Source: Bacteroidota bacterium
GTDB taxonomy: Bacteria > Bacteroidota > Bacteroidia > Chitinophagales > Chitinophagaceae
Direction of reading: 5' to 3'
Assembly: GCA_023423835.1 (NCBI GenBank)
Contig: JAFAEW010000103.1
Location: 1-64,000, forward strand
Length of the DNA stretch: 64,000 bases
The translations under genes and the position numbers were made by a program. The notes beneath the pieces were generated by a model. That model was not told the origin of the DNA. It was given only the letters and a program-made list of their open reading frames with translations, and made no database searches. This document shows, piece after piece, positions 36,097-43,922 of the stretch. The stretch's first letter is position 1. Every line of letters begins with the position of its first letter.

Positions 36097-37926
36097 TTAT
36101 TGGTATCCCATAGCCTGGAGTTTGAAAAGTTCGGCATAACGCCCGTTGTTTTGCAGCAGATCTTCATGGCTGCCTATCTCAATAATTTCACCCTGGTCTA
36201 ACACGACAATGCGGTCCGCCATTCTCACGGTAGAAAACCTATGTGAAATCAAAACGGCGGTCTTTCCCCTGGTGAGCTCCGAAAATCGCCGGAAAACCTC
36301 ATATTCCGCTCTTGCATCGAGGGCAGCCGTTGGTTCATCCAGAATTAAAACCGCGGCATCCTTCATGTACGCTCTCGCAAGTGCTATCTTTTGCCATTCC
36401 CCGCCGGAAAGTTCGACTCCCTGGTTAAACCGCTTTCCCAAAGCCTGATCGTACTTGCCGGGCAGCCTCTCTACAAGCGGATCTGCGAGGCTTTGCCTGG
36501 CTGCATCGATGATCAGCTTTCGATTATCCTTTTGGTCGATGTTTCCTACGGCAATATTCTGTGAAACAGTCATCTGATACCGTATAAAATCCTGGAAAAT
36601 AACGCCGATCTCCCTGCGAAGTTCCATCAGGTCGTATTCCCGGAGGTCATATCCATCCAGAAGAATCCTGCCTTCGGTTGGATCATAGAGCCTTGAAATC
36701 AGTTTCACCAGTGTTGATTTTCCGGCTCCGTTCTCACCAACGAGGGCGAGCTTTTCGCCGGCCCGAAGCGTGAAGTTCAGATTTCTGTTGGCCCATTTCT
36801 CGGAATTTGCATATTTAAATCCCACGTTTTCAAATCTGAATCCCTCTTTTAGTGGCTTGGGAAACGGCCTTGCATTCTCCCTTGGAATGATTTCAGGCTG
36901 AATATCGAAGAAGTCGAAGAAATCGTTCAGATAAATAGCGCCCTGTGCAATGGTAGTGAACCTCGAAAGAATCCCTTCCAGCAATGTCCTTAACTGGCGG
37001 AAGGATCCGGCGAGAAAGGTGAGATCTCCTATCGTTAATTTTCCCTCAATGGTCTTAAGGATGATATAAACATAGGCGCCATAGTATCCAAAGGTACCCA
37101 GCAAGCTGAACAAGGTTCCCCATAAAGACCGGTTCAGCGAGATCTTTTTATTGTCGAGGAAAAATTTTGTGGAAAGAAATTTAAAGCGATCTATAAGAAA
37201 TCCGGACAGGTTAAACAGTTTTACTTCTTTTGCAGACTCATCGCTGGCTCCCACATATCGCAGATAGTCGAGCTCCCTTCGCTCGGGCGTTTGTCGCCGG
37301 TTGAGGGAATAGGTGCGGTCATTGAAATAGGATTCTCCCATAAAAGCCGGCAATACCGCTACCAGCAAAATGAGGATCAGCCATGGATTAAATGCAATAA
37401 ATCCTACCGCCAGAAAACCCACGGTGATGATGTCCTGCAACTGACTTAAGACCTGTGACAGTAAAACCGTTCTTCCAACGGTTTGTTGCCTTGCCCGTTC
37501 GAGCTTATCATAAAAAGTGGAATCTTCAAATTGAGCAAGATCAAGGGTAGCGGCGTGTTTCATAATCAAAACAGAAGTATGATTGGCAAAAAGATCACCG
37601 AGTAAGCTATCGGTCAGGGTTGTAAACCTTGCCAAAGCGTCTGATAAAAAGGCCAGTGCAAATTCCGCCGCCACCAGTTCCCAGAGATAAAAAGTATCGT
37701 TAGATTTCCCGGTACTCAACGCCAGCACGTGATCGATAATCAGTTTTCCCACGTAGAGGATGGATACGGGAATCATCGAGCGCACAATTCTCAGCGCCGC
37801 ATTGGTAATTGTTAGCCACGGGCTCATTTTCCAGACAAGTTTAAAAAAACGTGGCAGATTACTTAAAGCCGAAAATTTCGCTTTGAGCGAAATGGTATCC
37901 GAAATCCTGTTCTTATTTTCCCTCAT
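36097..37926 (-). CDS. ABC exporter, fused membrane and ATPase domains
   Basis: A 609-residue half-transporter that would work as a dimer. The N-terminal domain has about six transmembrane helices (residues 35-330). The ATPase domain has Walker A GENGAGKST, Q-loop IFQDFIRYQMT, signature LSGGEWQKIALARA, Walker B VLILDEPTAALDA and the switch histidine in ISHRFSTVR. Family members export lipids, peptides or drugs; the LSGGEWQK signature is common in Bacteroidota exporters of unknown cargo. No peptidase domain or precursor gene is near, so the substrate cannot be assigned. It is divergent from the CDF transporter gene. Confidence 0.92.
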   Translation of the reverse strand: MRENKNRISDTISLKAKFSALSNLPRFFKLVWKMSPWLTITNAALRIVRSMIPVSILYVGKLIIDHVLALSTGKSNDTFYLWELVAAEFALAFLSDALARFTTLTDSLLGDLFANHTSVLIMKHAATLDLAQFEDSTFYDKLERARQQTVGRTVLLSQVLSQLQDIITVGFLAVGFIAFNPWLILILLVAVLPAFMGESYFNDRTYSLNRRQTPERRELDYLRYVGASDESAKEVKLFNLSGFLIDRFKFLSTKFFLDNKKISLNRSLWGTLFSLLGTFGYYGAYVYIILKTIEGKLTIGDLTFLAGSFRQLRTLLEGILSRFTTIAQGAIYLNDFFDFFDIQPEIIPRENARPFPKPLKEGFRFENVGFKYANSEKWANRNLNFTLRAGEKLALVGENGAGKSTLVKLISRLYDPTEGRILLDGYDLREYDLMELRREIGVIFQDFIRYQMTVSQNIAVGNIDQKDNRKLIIDAARQSLADPLVERLPGKYDQALGKRFNQGVELSGGEWQKIALARAYMKDAAVLILDEPTAALDARAEYEVFRRFSELTRGKTAVLISHRFSTVRMADRIVVLDQGEIIEIGSHEDLLQNNGRYAELFKLQAMGYQ

Positions 37927-38017
37927 AGTATCATCCTTAAGTCCACGGTTGTGGTGGAACCGGAATTATAATTATAAAATTCGTTCCATCTATTATTTTT
38001 ATTTTTGTCCGCTAAGC

Positions 38018-38905
38018 ATGCATCAGAGAAAAAAAGAGATTCATCCATCGGTTATTGCCATCAGAACCACCGTTTTAGGGATCGTGGTTGGGGTTTTGTT
38101 GATCATTGTGAAAGGCGCGGCAGGATATTTCGGTCATTCCTATGCACTTATTGCCGATGCCACGGAGTCGGGTGCCGACATTTTGAGTTCGCTATTGCTT
38201 TGGGTGGGATTAAGAATTTCCCTGAAAGCTCCCGATCGGGAACATCCTTACGGACATGGCAAAGCAGAGCCGCTTGGTGCGATCGCCGTTGCGCTCTTTT
38301 TAATTCTCGCTGCTTTCTGGATCGGGTACAATGCAATTGCATTGATGAACACGCCGCACCATTTGCCCGAACGGTTTACGCTTTGGGTATTGGTAATTGT
38401 AATTGCCGTGAAGGAGATGATGTACCGTTATGTGCACGCCGTGGGAGAACGGATCAACAGCCAGGCGGTGAAAGCCGATGCCCGCCATCACCGAAGCGAT
38501 GCCTTTACCTCGGTTGCAGCATTTGTAGGGATCAGCATCGCGCTGATTGGAGGACAAGGATTTGAAGGAGCCGATGATTGGGCGGCGCTCTTAGCTTCTG
38601 CATTTATTTTTTATAATGCCATTGTAATTATCAAACCCGCGATTGCGGAGATCATGGATACCGCTCCCGGTGAAGAGATCGTGGAGGAGGTGAAGACGAT
38701 TGCGGTAGAAGTTGTACGGGTAAAAGCCATTGAAAAATGTTATGTAAGAAAAATGGGATTTGATTTTTTCGTTGACATTCATGTAGAAGTCGATGGGGAA
38801 TTAACGGTCACTGAAGGACACGAAATTGCCCACGAAGTAAAAGACGCACTGCTCAACAGCAACCTGAGAATCAGTAATGTGCTTGTGCATGTGGAACCGT
38901 ATTAA
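38018..38905 (+). CDS. Cation diffusion facilitator (divalent metal/proton antiporter)
   Basis: Start placed at 38018 (MHQRKKEIHPSVIAI); the frame is open back to 37760 but that part overlaps the divergent ABC gene and is not conserved-looking. The 295-residue protein has about six transmembrane helices. The metal site in helix 2 is ADATESGAD and in helix 5 ADARHHRSDA, giving the D..D/H...D pattern of zinc, iron or manganese CDF proteins. A cytoplasmic C-terminal ferredoxin-like domain ends in HVEPY. It faces a P1B-4-type ATPase 76 bp away, so the two genes form a metal-efflux neighbourhood. Confidence 0.92.
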   Translation: MHQRKKEIHPSVIAIRTTVLGIVVGVLLIIVKGAAGYFGHSYALIADATESGADILSSLLLWVGLRISLKAPDREHPYGHGKAEPLGAIAVALFLILAAFWIGYNAIALMNTPHHLPERFTLWVLVIVIAVKEMMYRYVHAVGERINSQAVKADARHHRSDAFTSVAAFVGISIALIGGQGFEGADDWAALLASAFIFYNAIVIIKPAIAEIMDTAPGEEIVEEVKTIAVEVVRVKAIEKCYVRKMGFDFFVDIHVEVDGELTVTEGHEIAHEVKDALLNSNLRISNVLVHVEPY

Positions 38906-38981
38906 TTCCAAAACTGCTGCGCGGGACTAAAAAAACCTTTTTGGGAAAGGATAACAGGCTTTGAGGATGGAGGGAAAGTGA

Positions 38982-41444
38982 TTACGGATTCGCTCCCTTA
39001 CCCCCGTTTGCCTTAAATCCCAATAATCTCAATGCATTAAAGACCACCACCAGAGTTGATCCCTCATGCCCGATAACTGCAGGTCCGATGGATAGTCCGA
39101 AGATCGTGGCCGGAACGAGAATCACCACCATTCCGAGGCTGATGAAAAGGTTTTGGGAAATGATTCCCCTTGCTTTCCGGCTAAGGCCGATTACAAAGGG
39201 AAGGTTTATCAGATTGTCGGCCATTAATGCCACATCCGCCGTTTCGAGTGCAAGTGGCGATCCGGCCGCACCCATTGCAATGCCCACATTGCTCTTTGCC
39301 ATTGCCGGCGCATCGTTTACCCCATCGCCAACCATTGCCACGCGGCCCAGTTCCTTCCTCAATTTTTCAATCGCCTCCACCTTTTCCCCGGGAAGCAGGC
39401 TTCCCATCGCATCCGAAATTCCGGTTTCCCTGGCAATCGCAGAGGCCACCTGCCGGTTGTCGCCGGTTAACATCACCATCTTTTTTATTCCCTGCTCCTT
39501 CAACTGCAGGATCGTGTGCTTTGCTTCCGGTCGCGGCGTATCCATCAGGGTGATAATGCCTATGAGGATGCCATCTTTTTCCGCCAACATGGTTGTATTG
39601 CCTTCCTGTTCCAGTTCAGAGACTTTAGTTAGAACCGAGTGAGGGACCGCGCTTTCCTTTTCCACAAACAGTGCTAAATTTCCAATGTAGATTTCGGATC
39701 CGTTTTGGTTTGCCCGTAATCCTCTTGCTGTAATCGATTCCAGGTTCCTTGCCGGTTGCACCACCTGTTTCAAACGTTCCTCACCTCCTTTGACAATCGC
39801 GGCCGCCAACGGATGATCGCTTAGTTTTTCCACCGACACTACAATTTGCAAAACTGACTCCTCCGAATGTCCGTTTAGCGGAAAAATTCCCGTGAGTTCG
39901 GGTCTGCCTTTGGTGAGTGTACCCGTTTTATCAAAGGCAATGGCATTTATGGATCCTAATTCCTCCAATGGCTTTCCGCCTTTCACCAATACGCCTCCTC
40001 TCGCTGCTCTTGCCACCCCGCTCAAAACCGCACTCGGTGTGGAAATAGCGAGTGCGCAGGGACTGGCAGCCACCAAAACCGCCATCGCACGGTAAAAACT
40101 ATCTCCAAACGTTTCATCCCGCCATAAAAACACAAAAAGCAAAAAAAAGACGAGAATCAAAACCGCCGGAACATAATACTTTTCTATCCGGTCGGTAAAA
40201 TTTTGCGTAGAAGATTTCTGCGTCTGCGCCTCATTCACCATCTTTATCAGCCTCGCTATTGTAGTGTCCGAGGCGAGTTTGCTGATATAAACCTCGAGAA
40301 GTTGGTTTCCGTTTATCGTTCCGGCAAAAACCTTATGATCCTGATCAATTTTTTCAAGATCCCTGATGGAATTAAGGGGATCCGGAAACGGAAACTTTTC
40401 GACGGGAATACTTTCGCCTGTAATCGCTGCCTGGTTGACGCTGCTGTTTCCCGTAACAATAATCCCATCTGCAGAAATCACCGAATTAGGTTTAAGCACA
40501 ATCATTTGCCCGATTTGTAATTCCTCCACCTTTACTTCTTTCAACCCGTTTTCCGTTTTCAACAGGGCTGTTTTCGGCGTTAATTTCGATAAGGATTCGA
40601 TCGATCGCTTTGCCTTTTCCAGCGCATAATGTTCGAGGGAATGGCCAAGGCTGAACAAAAAAAGTAATAAGGATCCTTCGGCCCATTTTCCCAGGAAGGC
40701 GGCGCCAACGGCTGCAACAATCATCAAAAAGTCAATCTCAAATCGGCCCTTGCTGATTCCTGAAATCGCTTCTCTCGTGGTAAAATAGCCGCCGGTCAGA
40801 TAAGCGACGATGTAAAAACCGACCGGAAGCAGAGGATTTATATTGCTAAACAAGGACAGGATAAATCCCGTTGCCAGCATGATTCCGCAGGCGATAGCAA
40901 AAATCAGTTCTGTTTTTTCTCCAAGGAACCTCGCGTGAACGTGGTGACGTGCGTGTTCATGCTTGTCAGATACCAGTTCAGGCAGATGAAAGTCTTCCGT
41001 ATTGACGATGGCAAGACCAAGTTCTGAAACCTTCTTTTTAATGGTGGAAAGATCGGTGAGCCCACGGTCGTACTCCAGTTGGATGAAGCCCGTTCCGGAA
41101 ACGGAAACGGTTATTATTCCCTTCCATTGACGGATACCCGCTTCCAGAATTCTGGCGTGACGGGGCTGCCGCACGCCGTCCACTTCGAGGAGCAGATGGC
41201 CGTATTTTTCAGTGATTTCCGCTCCCGCATCTTTTGCAAGTTCTTCTACTTCCGCTATTGTGATCTTTTCAGGGTCGTAATGGAAACAAAGCTTTGCTTT
41301 AGAGTCGCCATTTTGAGGAAGAATATGCACCCTGTCGATCCCCCGTTTAAACTGCAAATATTCAATGATCCGGTGAACGCATTGATCCTTTTCGTCGGGC
41401 ACTTCAGGTAGCAGAATATCGAGGTTAATTTTTGTTTTTTCCAT
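38982..41444 (-). CDS. P1B-4-type heavy-metal-transporting ATPase
   Basis: An 820-residue pump. TGES lies at 342-345, and the membrane metal site has SPC (S461-P462-C463) where copper and zinc pumps have CPC. The phosphorylated aspartate is D505 in DKTGT, with GDGVNDAPA in the hinge. H793-E-G-S-T in the last helices completes the P1B-4 signature. That class moves Co(II), Fe(II) or Zn(II) outward. Unusually it has a 170-residue N-terminal part with two ferredoxin-like HMA-type folds that lack the CxxC pair, and then a His-rich patch at 160-170 (six histidines, H162 to H170 region). A 23-bp palindrome lies upstream at 41522-41544. Confidence 0.9.
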   Translation of the reverse strand: MEKTKINLDILLPEVPDEKDQCVHRIIEYLQFKRGIDRVHILPQNGDSKAKLCFHYDPEKITIAEVEELAKDAGAEITEKYGHLLLEVDGVRQPRHARILEAGIRQWKGIITVSVSGTGFIQLEYDRGLTDLSTIKKKVSELGLAIVNTEDFHLPELVSDKHEHARHHVHARFLGEKTELIFAIACGIMLATGFILSLFSNINPLLPVGFYIVAYLTGGYFTTREAISGISKGRFEIDFLMIVAAVGAAFLGKWAEGSLLLFLFSLGHSLEHYALEKAKRSIESLSKLTPKTALLKTENGLKEVKVEELQIGQMIVLKPNSVISADGIIVTGNSSVNQAAITGESIPVEKFPFPDPLNSIRDLEKIDQDHKVFAGTINGNQLLEVYISKLASDTTIARLIKMVNEAQTQKSSTQNFTDRIEKYYVPAVLILVFFLLFVFLWRDETFGDSFYRAMAVLVAASPCALAISTPSAVLSGVARAARGGVLVKGGKPLEELGSINAIAFDKTGTLTKGRPELTGIFPLNGHSEESVLQIVVSVEKLSDHPLAAAIVKGGEERLKQVVQPARNLESITARGLRANQNGSEIYIGNLALFVEKESAVPHSVLTKVSELEQEGNTTMLAEKDGILIGIITLMDTPRPEAKHTILQLKEQGIKKMVMLTGDNRQVASAIARETGISDAMGSLLPGEKVEAIEKLRKELGRVAMVGDGVNDAPAMAKSNVGIAMGAAGSPLALETADVALMADNLINLPFVIGLSRKARGIISQNLFISLGMVVILVPATIFGLSIGPAVIGHEGSTLVVVFNALRLLGFKANGGKGANP

Positions 41445-41521
41445 TCCAGTTCAAGTCAGATAATTTAGTAGTTCATGTCCTTCAGCAAAATACGAAAATG
41501 AATTGCTGAACGGGGAAATTA

Positions 41522-41544
41522 TTATTGCATCGGGATTGCAATAA
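41522..41544. promoter_or_regulatory. Perfect 23-bp dyad upstream of the metal ATPase
   Basis: TTATTGCA (41522-41529) and TGCAATAA (41537-41544) are perfect inverted repeats separated by 7 bases. It lies 78 bp before the ATPase start, between it and the repeat array. A metal-responsive repressor is a likely binder, but none is encoded nearby and the site matches no consensus that can be named with confidence. Confidence 0.5.
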
Positions 41545-41565
41545 CAGTCACTCAGCCAATTAGGA

Positions 41566-42220
41566 TTATAATGTTATAAGGTTTCTTCTTTCCAAGGGAT
41601 ACGGGTGGTTATTAAGGTTATAAGGTTTCTTTTCAACCGAGGATAAACATGGTTTTTAAGGTAATAAGGTTCGTCCTTCATTCAGCGAGACCAAAACAGA
41701 AAACAAGAACCGAACTCGAGCGTGTCAAACCTTACTACCTTCATAACACAAACACGCCCAATGACAAACCAACCTTATTACCTTATTGTTCTAAGAACCA
41801 GTTTGATATTATAAGGTCTCTTTTCAACCGAGGATAGCGGTTGTTACTAAGGTTATAACGTTTCTTTTCAACAGAGGATAAACGTGGTTATTAAGGTGAT
41901 AAGGTTAAGCGTTCATTCACCAGACCAAAACAGAAAACAAGAACCGAACTCGAGCAGTTCCAAACCTTATTACCTTAATAGCAAAAAGCTCACTGATGGA
42001 CAACCCGACCTTATAACCTTATTTTTCTAAGAACCAGACTGATATTATAAAGTTATAAGGTTTCTTTCTCCAGAGGGTTAACCTTTTTATTAAGGTTATA
42101 AGGTTCGTCCTTCATTCAGCAAGACCAGGACAGAAAATAAGGACCGAACTCGAGCGTGTCAAACCTTATCACCTTGATAGCACAAACACTCCCAATGAAC
42201 AACCAACCTTAATACCTTAT
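41566..42220. repeat. Non-coding array of AAGGTnATAAGGTT elements with conserved foldbacks
   Basis: Two unit types alternate as X-X-Y, X-X-Y, X-Y. X is 44 bp and starts at 41573, 41617, 41808, 41852 and 42052. Y starts at 41661, 41896 and 42095 and is about 126-156 bp. Each Y opens with an AAGGTnATAAGGTT element and holds two inverted copies 43-44 bp apart. The opening element and the first inverted copy (41656-41671/41728-41741, 41891-41906/41963-41978, 42090-42105/42162-42177) pair at 13/14, 15/16 and 14/16 positions, each across exactly 56 nt. The loops share CCGAACTCGAGC. No credible gene overlaps it. It fills most of the 876-bp gap between the metal ATPase and the M28 peptidase. Confidence 0.85.
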
Positions 42221-42262
42221 TCTTCCAGCAGCGTTGTGGAATTGGATCGATGAAATGCAACA

Positions 42263-42305
42263 GGACATAAAAAAAGAAGCCGTTGCAGCTTCTTTTTTTA
42301 TGTCC
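42263..42305. terminator. Long perfect inverted repeat, terminator of the M28 peptidase gene
   Basis: An 18-bp perfect stem, GGACATAAAAAAAGAAGC paired with its complement, closes a 7-nt loop (42281-42287). The A/T runs lie within the stem on both strands. It starts 16 bp beyond the peptidase stop and can act in both directions, also shielding the repeat array from read-through. Confidence 0.8.
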
Positions 42306-42320
42306 TTACGGATAGTTATT

Positions 42321-43877
42321 TTAGTCCACTCCGCCTTTCCTGGTGGGTGATCTTTGTTCCGGCCACTTTGAAGGTTCGCCGGTTCTTTTGTTCAACGGCA
42401 TTACGATTCTTTCTCTTGAAGTAGTATTTGGATCTTCAGATGCCATATAAGCGAGAATAGCCGTTAAGACCGCATTGTTTTGTACGTCATCAAAAACGAT
42501 CTTATCGTAAGTATCGCGATTGGTATGCCAGGTATAATTCCAATACGACCAGCTAAGGCTGCTCAATGAGAATGCGGGCGCTCCGGCAGCCACAAAGGAA
42601 GCAAAATCACTACCGCCACCGCCGGGATAACCGGGAAAGTTGGTTTTGATATGTTGTTTGATGGTATCGGGAACAGCCGAAAGCCAGCGTCCAATGTATT
42701 CGTACGAATTCAAAAAGCCCTGGCCGGATATATTTTCTACCCTACCGGTTCCATTATCCTGGTTGAATACCGCCTGCACTTTTTTTACAATTTCCGGATG
42801 ATCTTCCACATAGGCTCTTGAGCCGTTTAATCCCTGTTCTTCACTTCCCCAATGTCCGGCGATAATCGTTCTCTTTGGATTGGGATAGATCTTCTTGAGG
42901 ATGCGCATGGCTTCCATCATGGTGATCGTTCCGGTACCATTATCGGTGGCCCCGGTAGCACCGTCCCATGAATCAAGGTGGGCAGACAAAATAATGTATT
43001 CGTCCGGCTTTTCTGATCCTTTAATCTCTGCAATAGTATTGAAGGTAGGAACCAGCCCGTTTTCTTTAGAATCGGCATAGATATTCACTTTCGGCTTTGT
43101 GCCGGATTGTGCCAGCCGGTACAACAATCCATAATCTTCGAGGAAAATATCAACGGTAGGAATGTTTTTGGTATTGGCATAAAATATTTTATCTACGCCA
43201 AAGCCGTTTGACCAGTTATTGCTGATGATTCCTGCAGCTCCGGCATTTTCAAGTGCTCTTGCCAGTTCCTTATTGTTGTAACCGGTACTTCTGATCCTTT
43301 TGCGCCAGGCGGCGATTGAATCTTCCCTTTCCGCTTTCATTTTTTCGAAGGAAGGCTTGGTAGCATATTCTTCCCAGTTATCATCGGGACGGCCGGTTGG
43401 TTGTGGCATTGAAATCATCACAAACTTCCCCTTTACACTGGGAAGCCACTTTTGAAATGAAAGACTGTCCGGCGTATCCCCTAAGATGATTACTTCCGCA
43501 CTGATCGTCTTTCCCTTTGTGGAAGGGCTCCACGCGAGCTGCGTTCCTTCAAGAGATTTTACCCAGGGCGAAACCATGTCGATGTGTGAAATTCCTCTCT
43601 CCCATCCTCGCCATTCTCCCCATTTTTCATTTTTTGCCGGAATTCCCCAGCTCTGGTATTTTGACACTACCCAGTCATTTGCCTGTTGCATTTTTGGTGT
43701 TCCAACAAGCCGGGGACCAACGCCATCCATCAACTCATGCGCTAATACTTTCAGTTGGGAATTGTGAAATCCTTCGTTCATCATGGCTGCAACAGTAGCA
43801 CTGTCATTTGCCTGACCAAACGTAAAAAGGGTCGGGAACACGAGAAAGACACATAGAAATGACTTCAATTTTTTCAT
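42321..43877 (-). CDS. Exported M28 family metallopeptidase with PA domain
   Basis: A 518-residue secreted enzyme with a signal peptide (cut near residue 22). A PA (protease-associated) insert with GAAGIISNNWSNG lies before the catalytic domain. Zinc ligands and catalytic residues are visible: HLDSWDGATGATDN (H and first D), WGSEEQGLNGS (the EE pair), VFNQDNGTG (D), and the late histidine in YTWHTNRDTYD. The layout matches carboxypeptidase Q-like or aminopeptidase members. It probably digests peptides in the periplasm or outside. It follows the antiporter gene by 45 bp on the same strand. Confidence 0.92.
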   Translation of the reverse strand: MKKLKSFLCVFLVFPTLFTFGQANDSATVAAMMNEGFHNSQLKVLAHELMDGVGPRLVGTPKMQQANDWVVSKYQSWGIPAKNEKWGEWRGWERGISHIDMVSPWVKSLEGTQLAWSPSTKGKTISAEVIILGDTPDSLSFQKWLPSVKGKFVMISMPQPTGRPDDNWEEYATKPSFEKMKAEREDSIAAWRKRIRSTGYNNKELARALENAGAAGIISNNWSNGFGVDKIFYANTKNIPTVDIFLEDYGLLYRLAQSGTKPKVNIYADSKENGLVPTFNTIAEIKGSEKPDEYIILSAHLDSWDGATGATDNGTGTITMMEAMRILKKIYPNPKRTIIAGHWGSEEQGLNGSRAYVEDHPEIVKKVQAVFNQDNGTGRVENISGQGFLNSYEYIGRWLSAVPDTIKQHIKTNFPGYPGGGGSDFASFVAAGAPAFSLSSLSWSYWNYTWHTNRDTYDKIVFDDVQNNAVLTAILAYMASEDPNTTSRERIVMPLNKRTGEPSKWPEQRSPTRKGGVD

Positions 43878-43922
43878 AAATTATTATTATTGGTTATTGA
43901 ATTGGCTCAAAATACAAAAGTT

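Noticed and set aside
37760..38017. N-terminal extension of the CDF transporter
   Set aside because: It overlaps the divergent ABC exporter gene and has no counterpart in the family.
41566..42220. CRISPR array
   Set aside because: Repeats are imperfect, the spacers between them are themselves repeated (units X and Y), and no cas gene is in the window.
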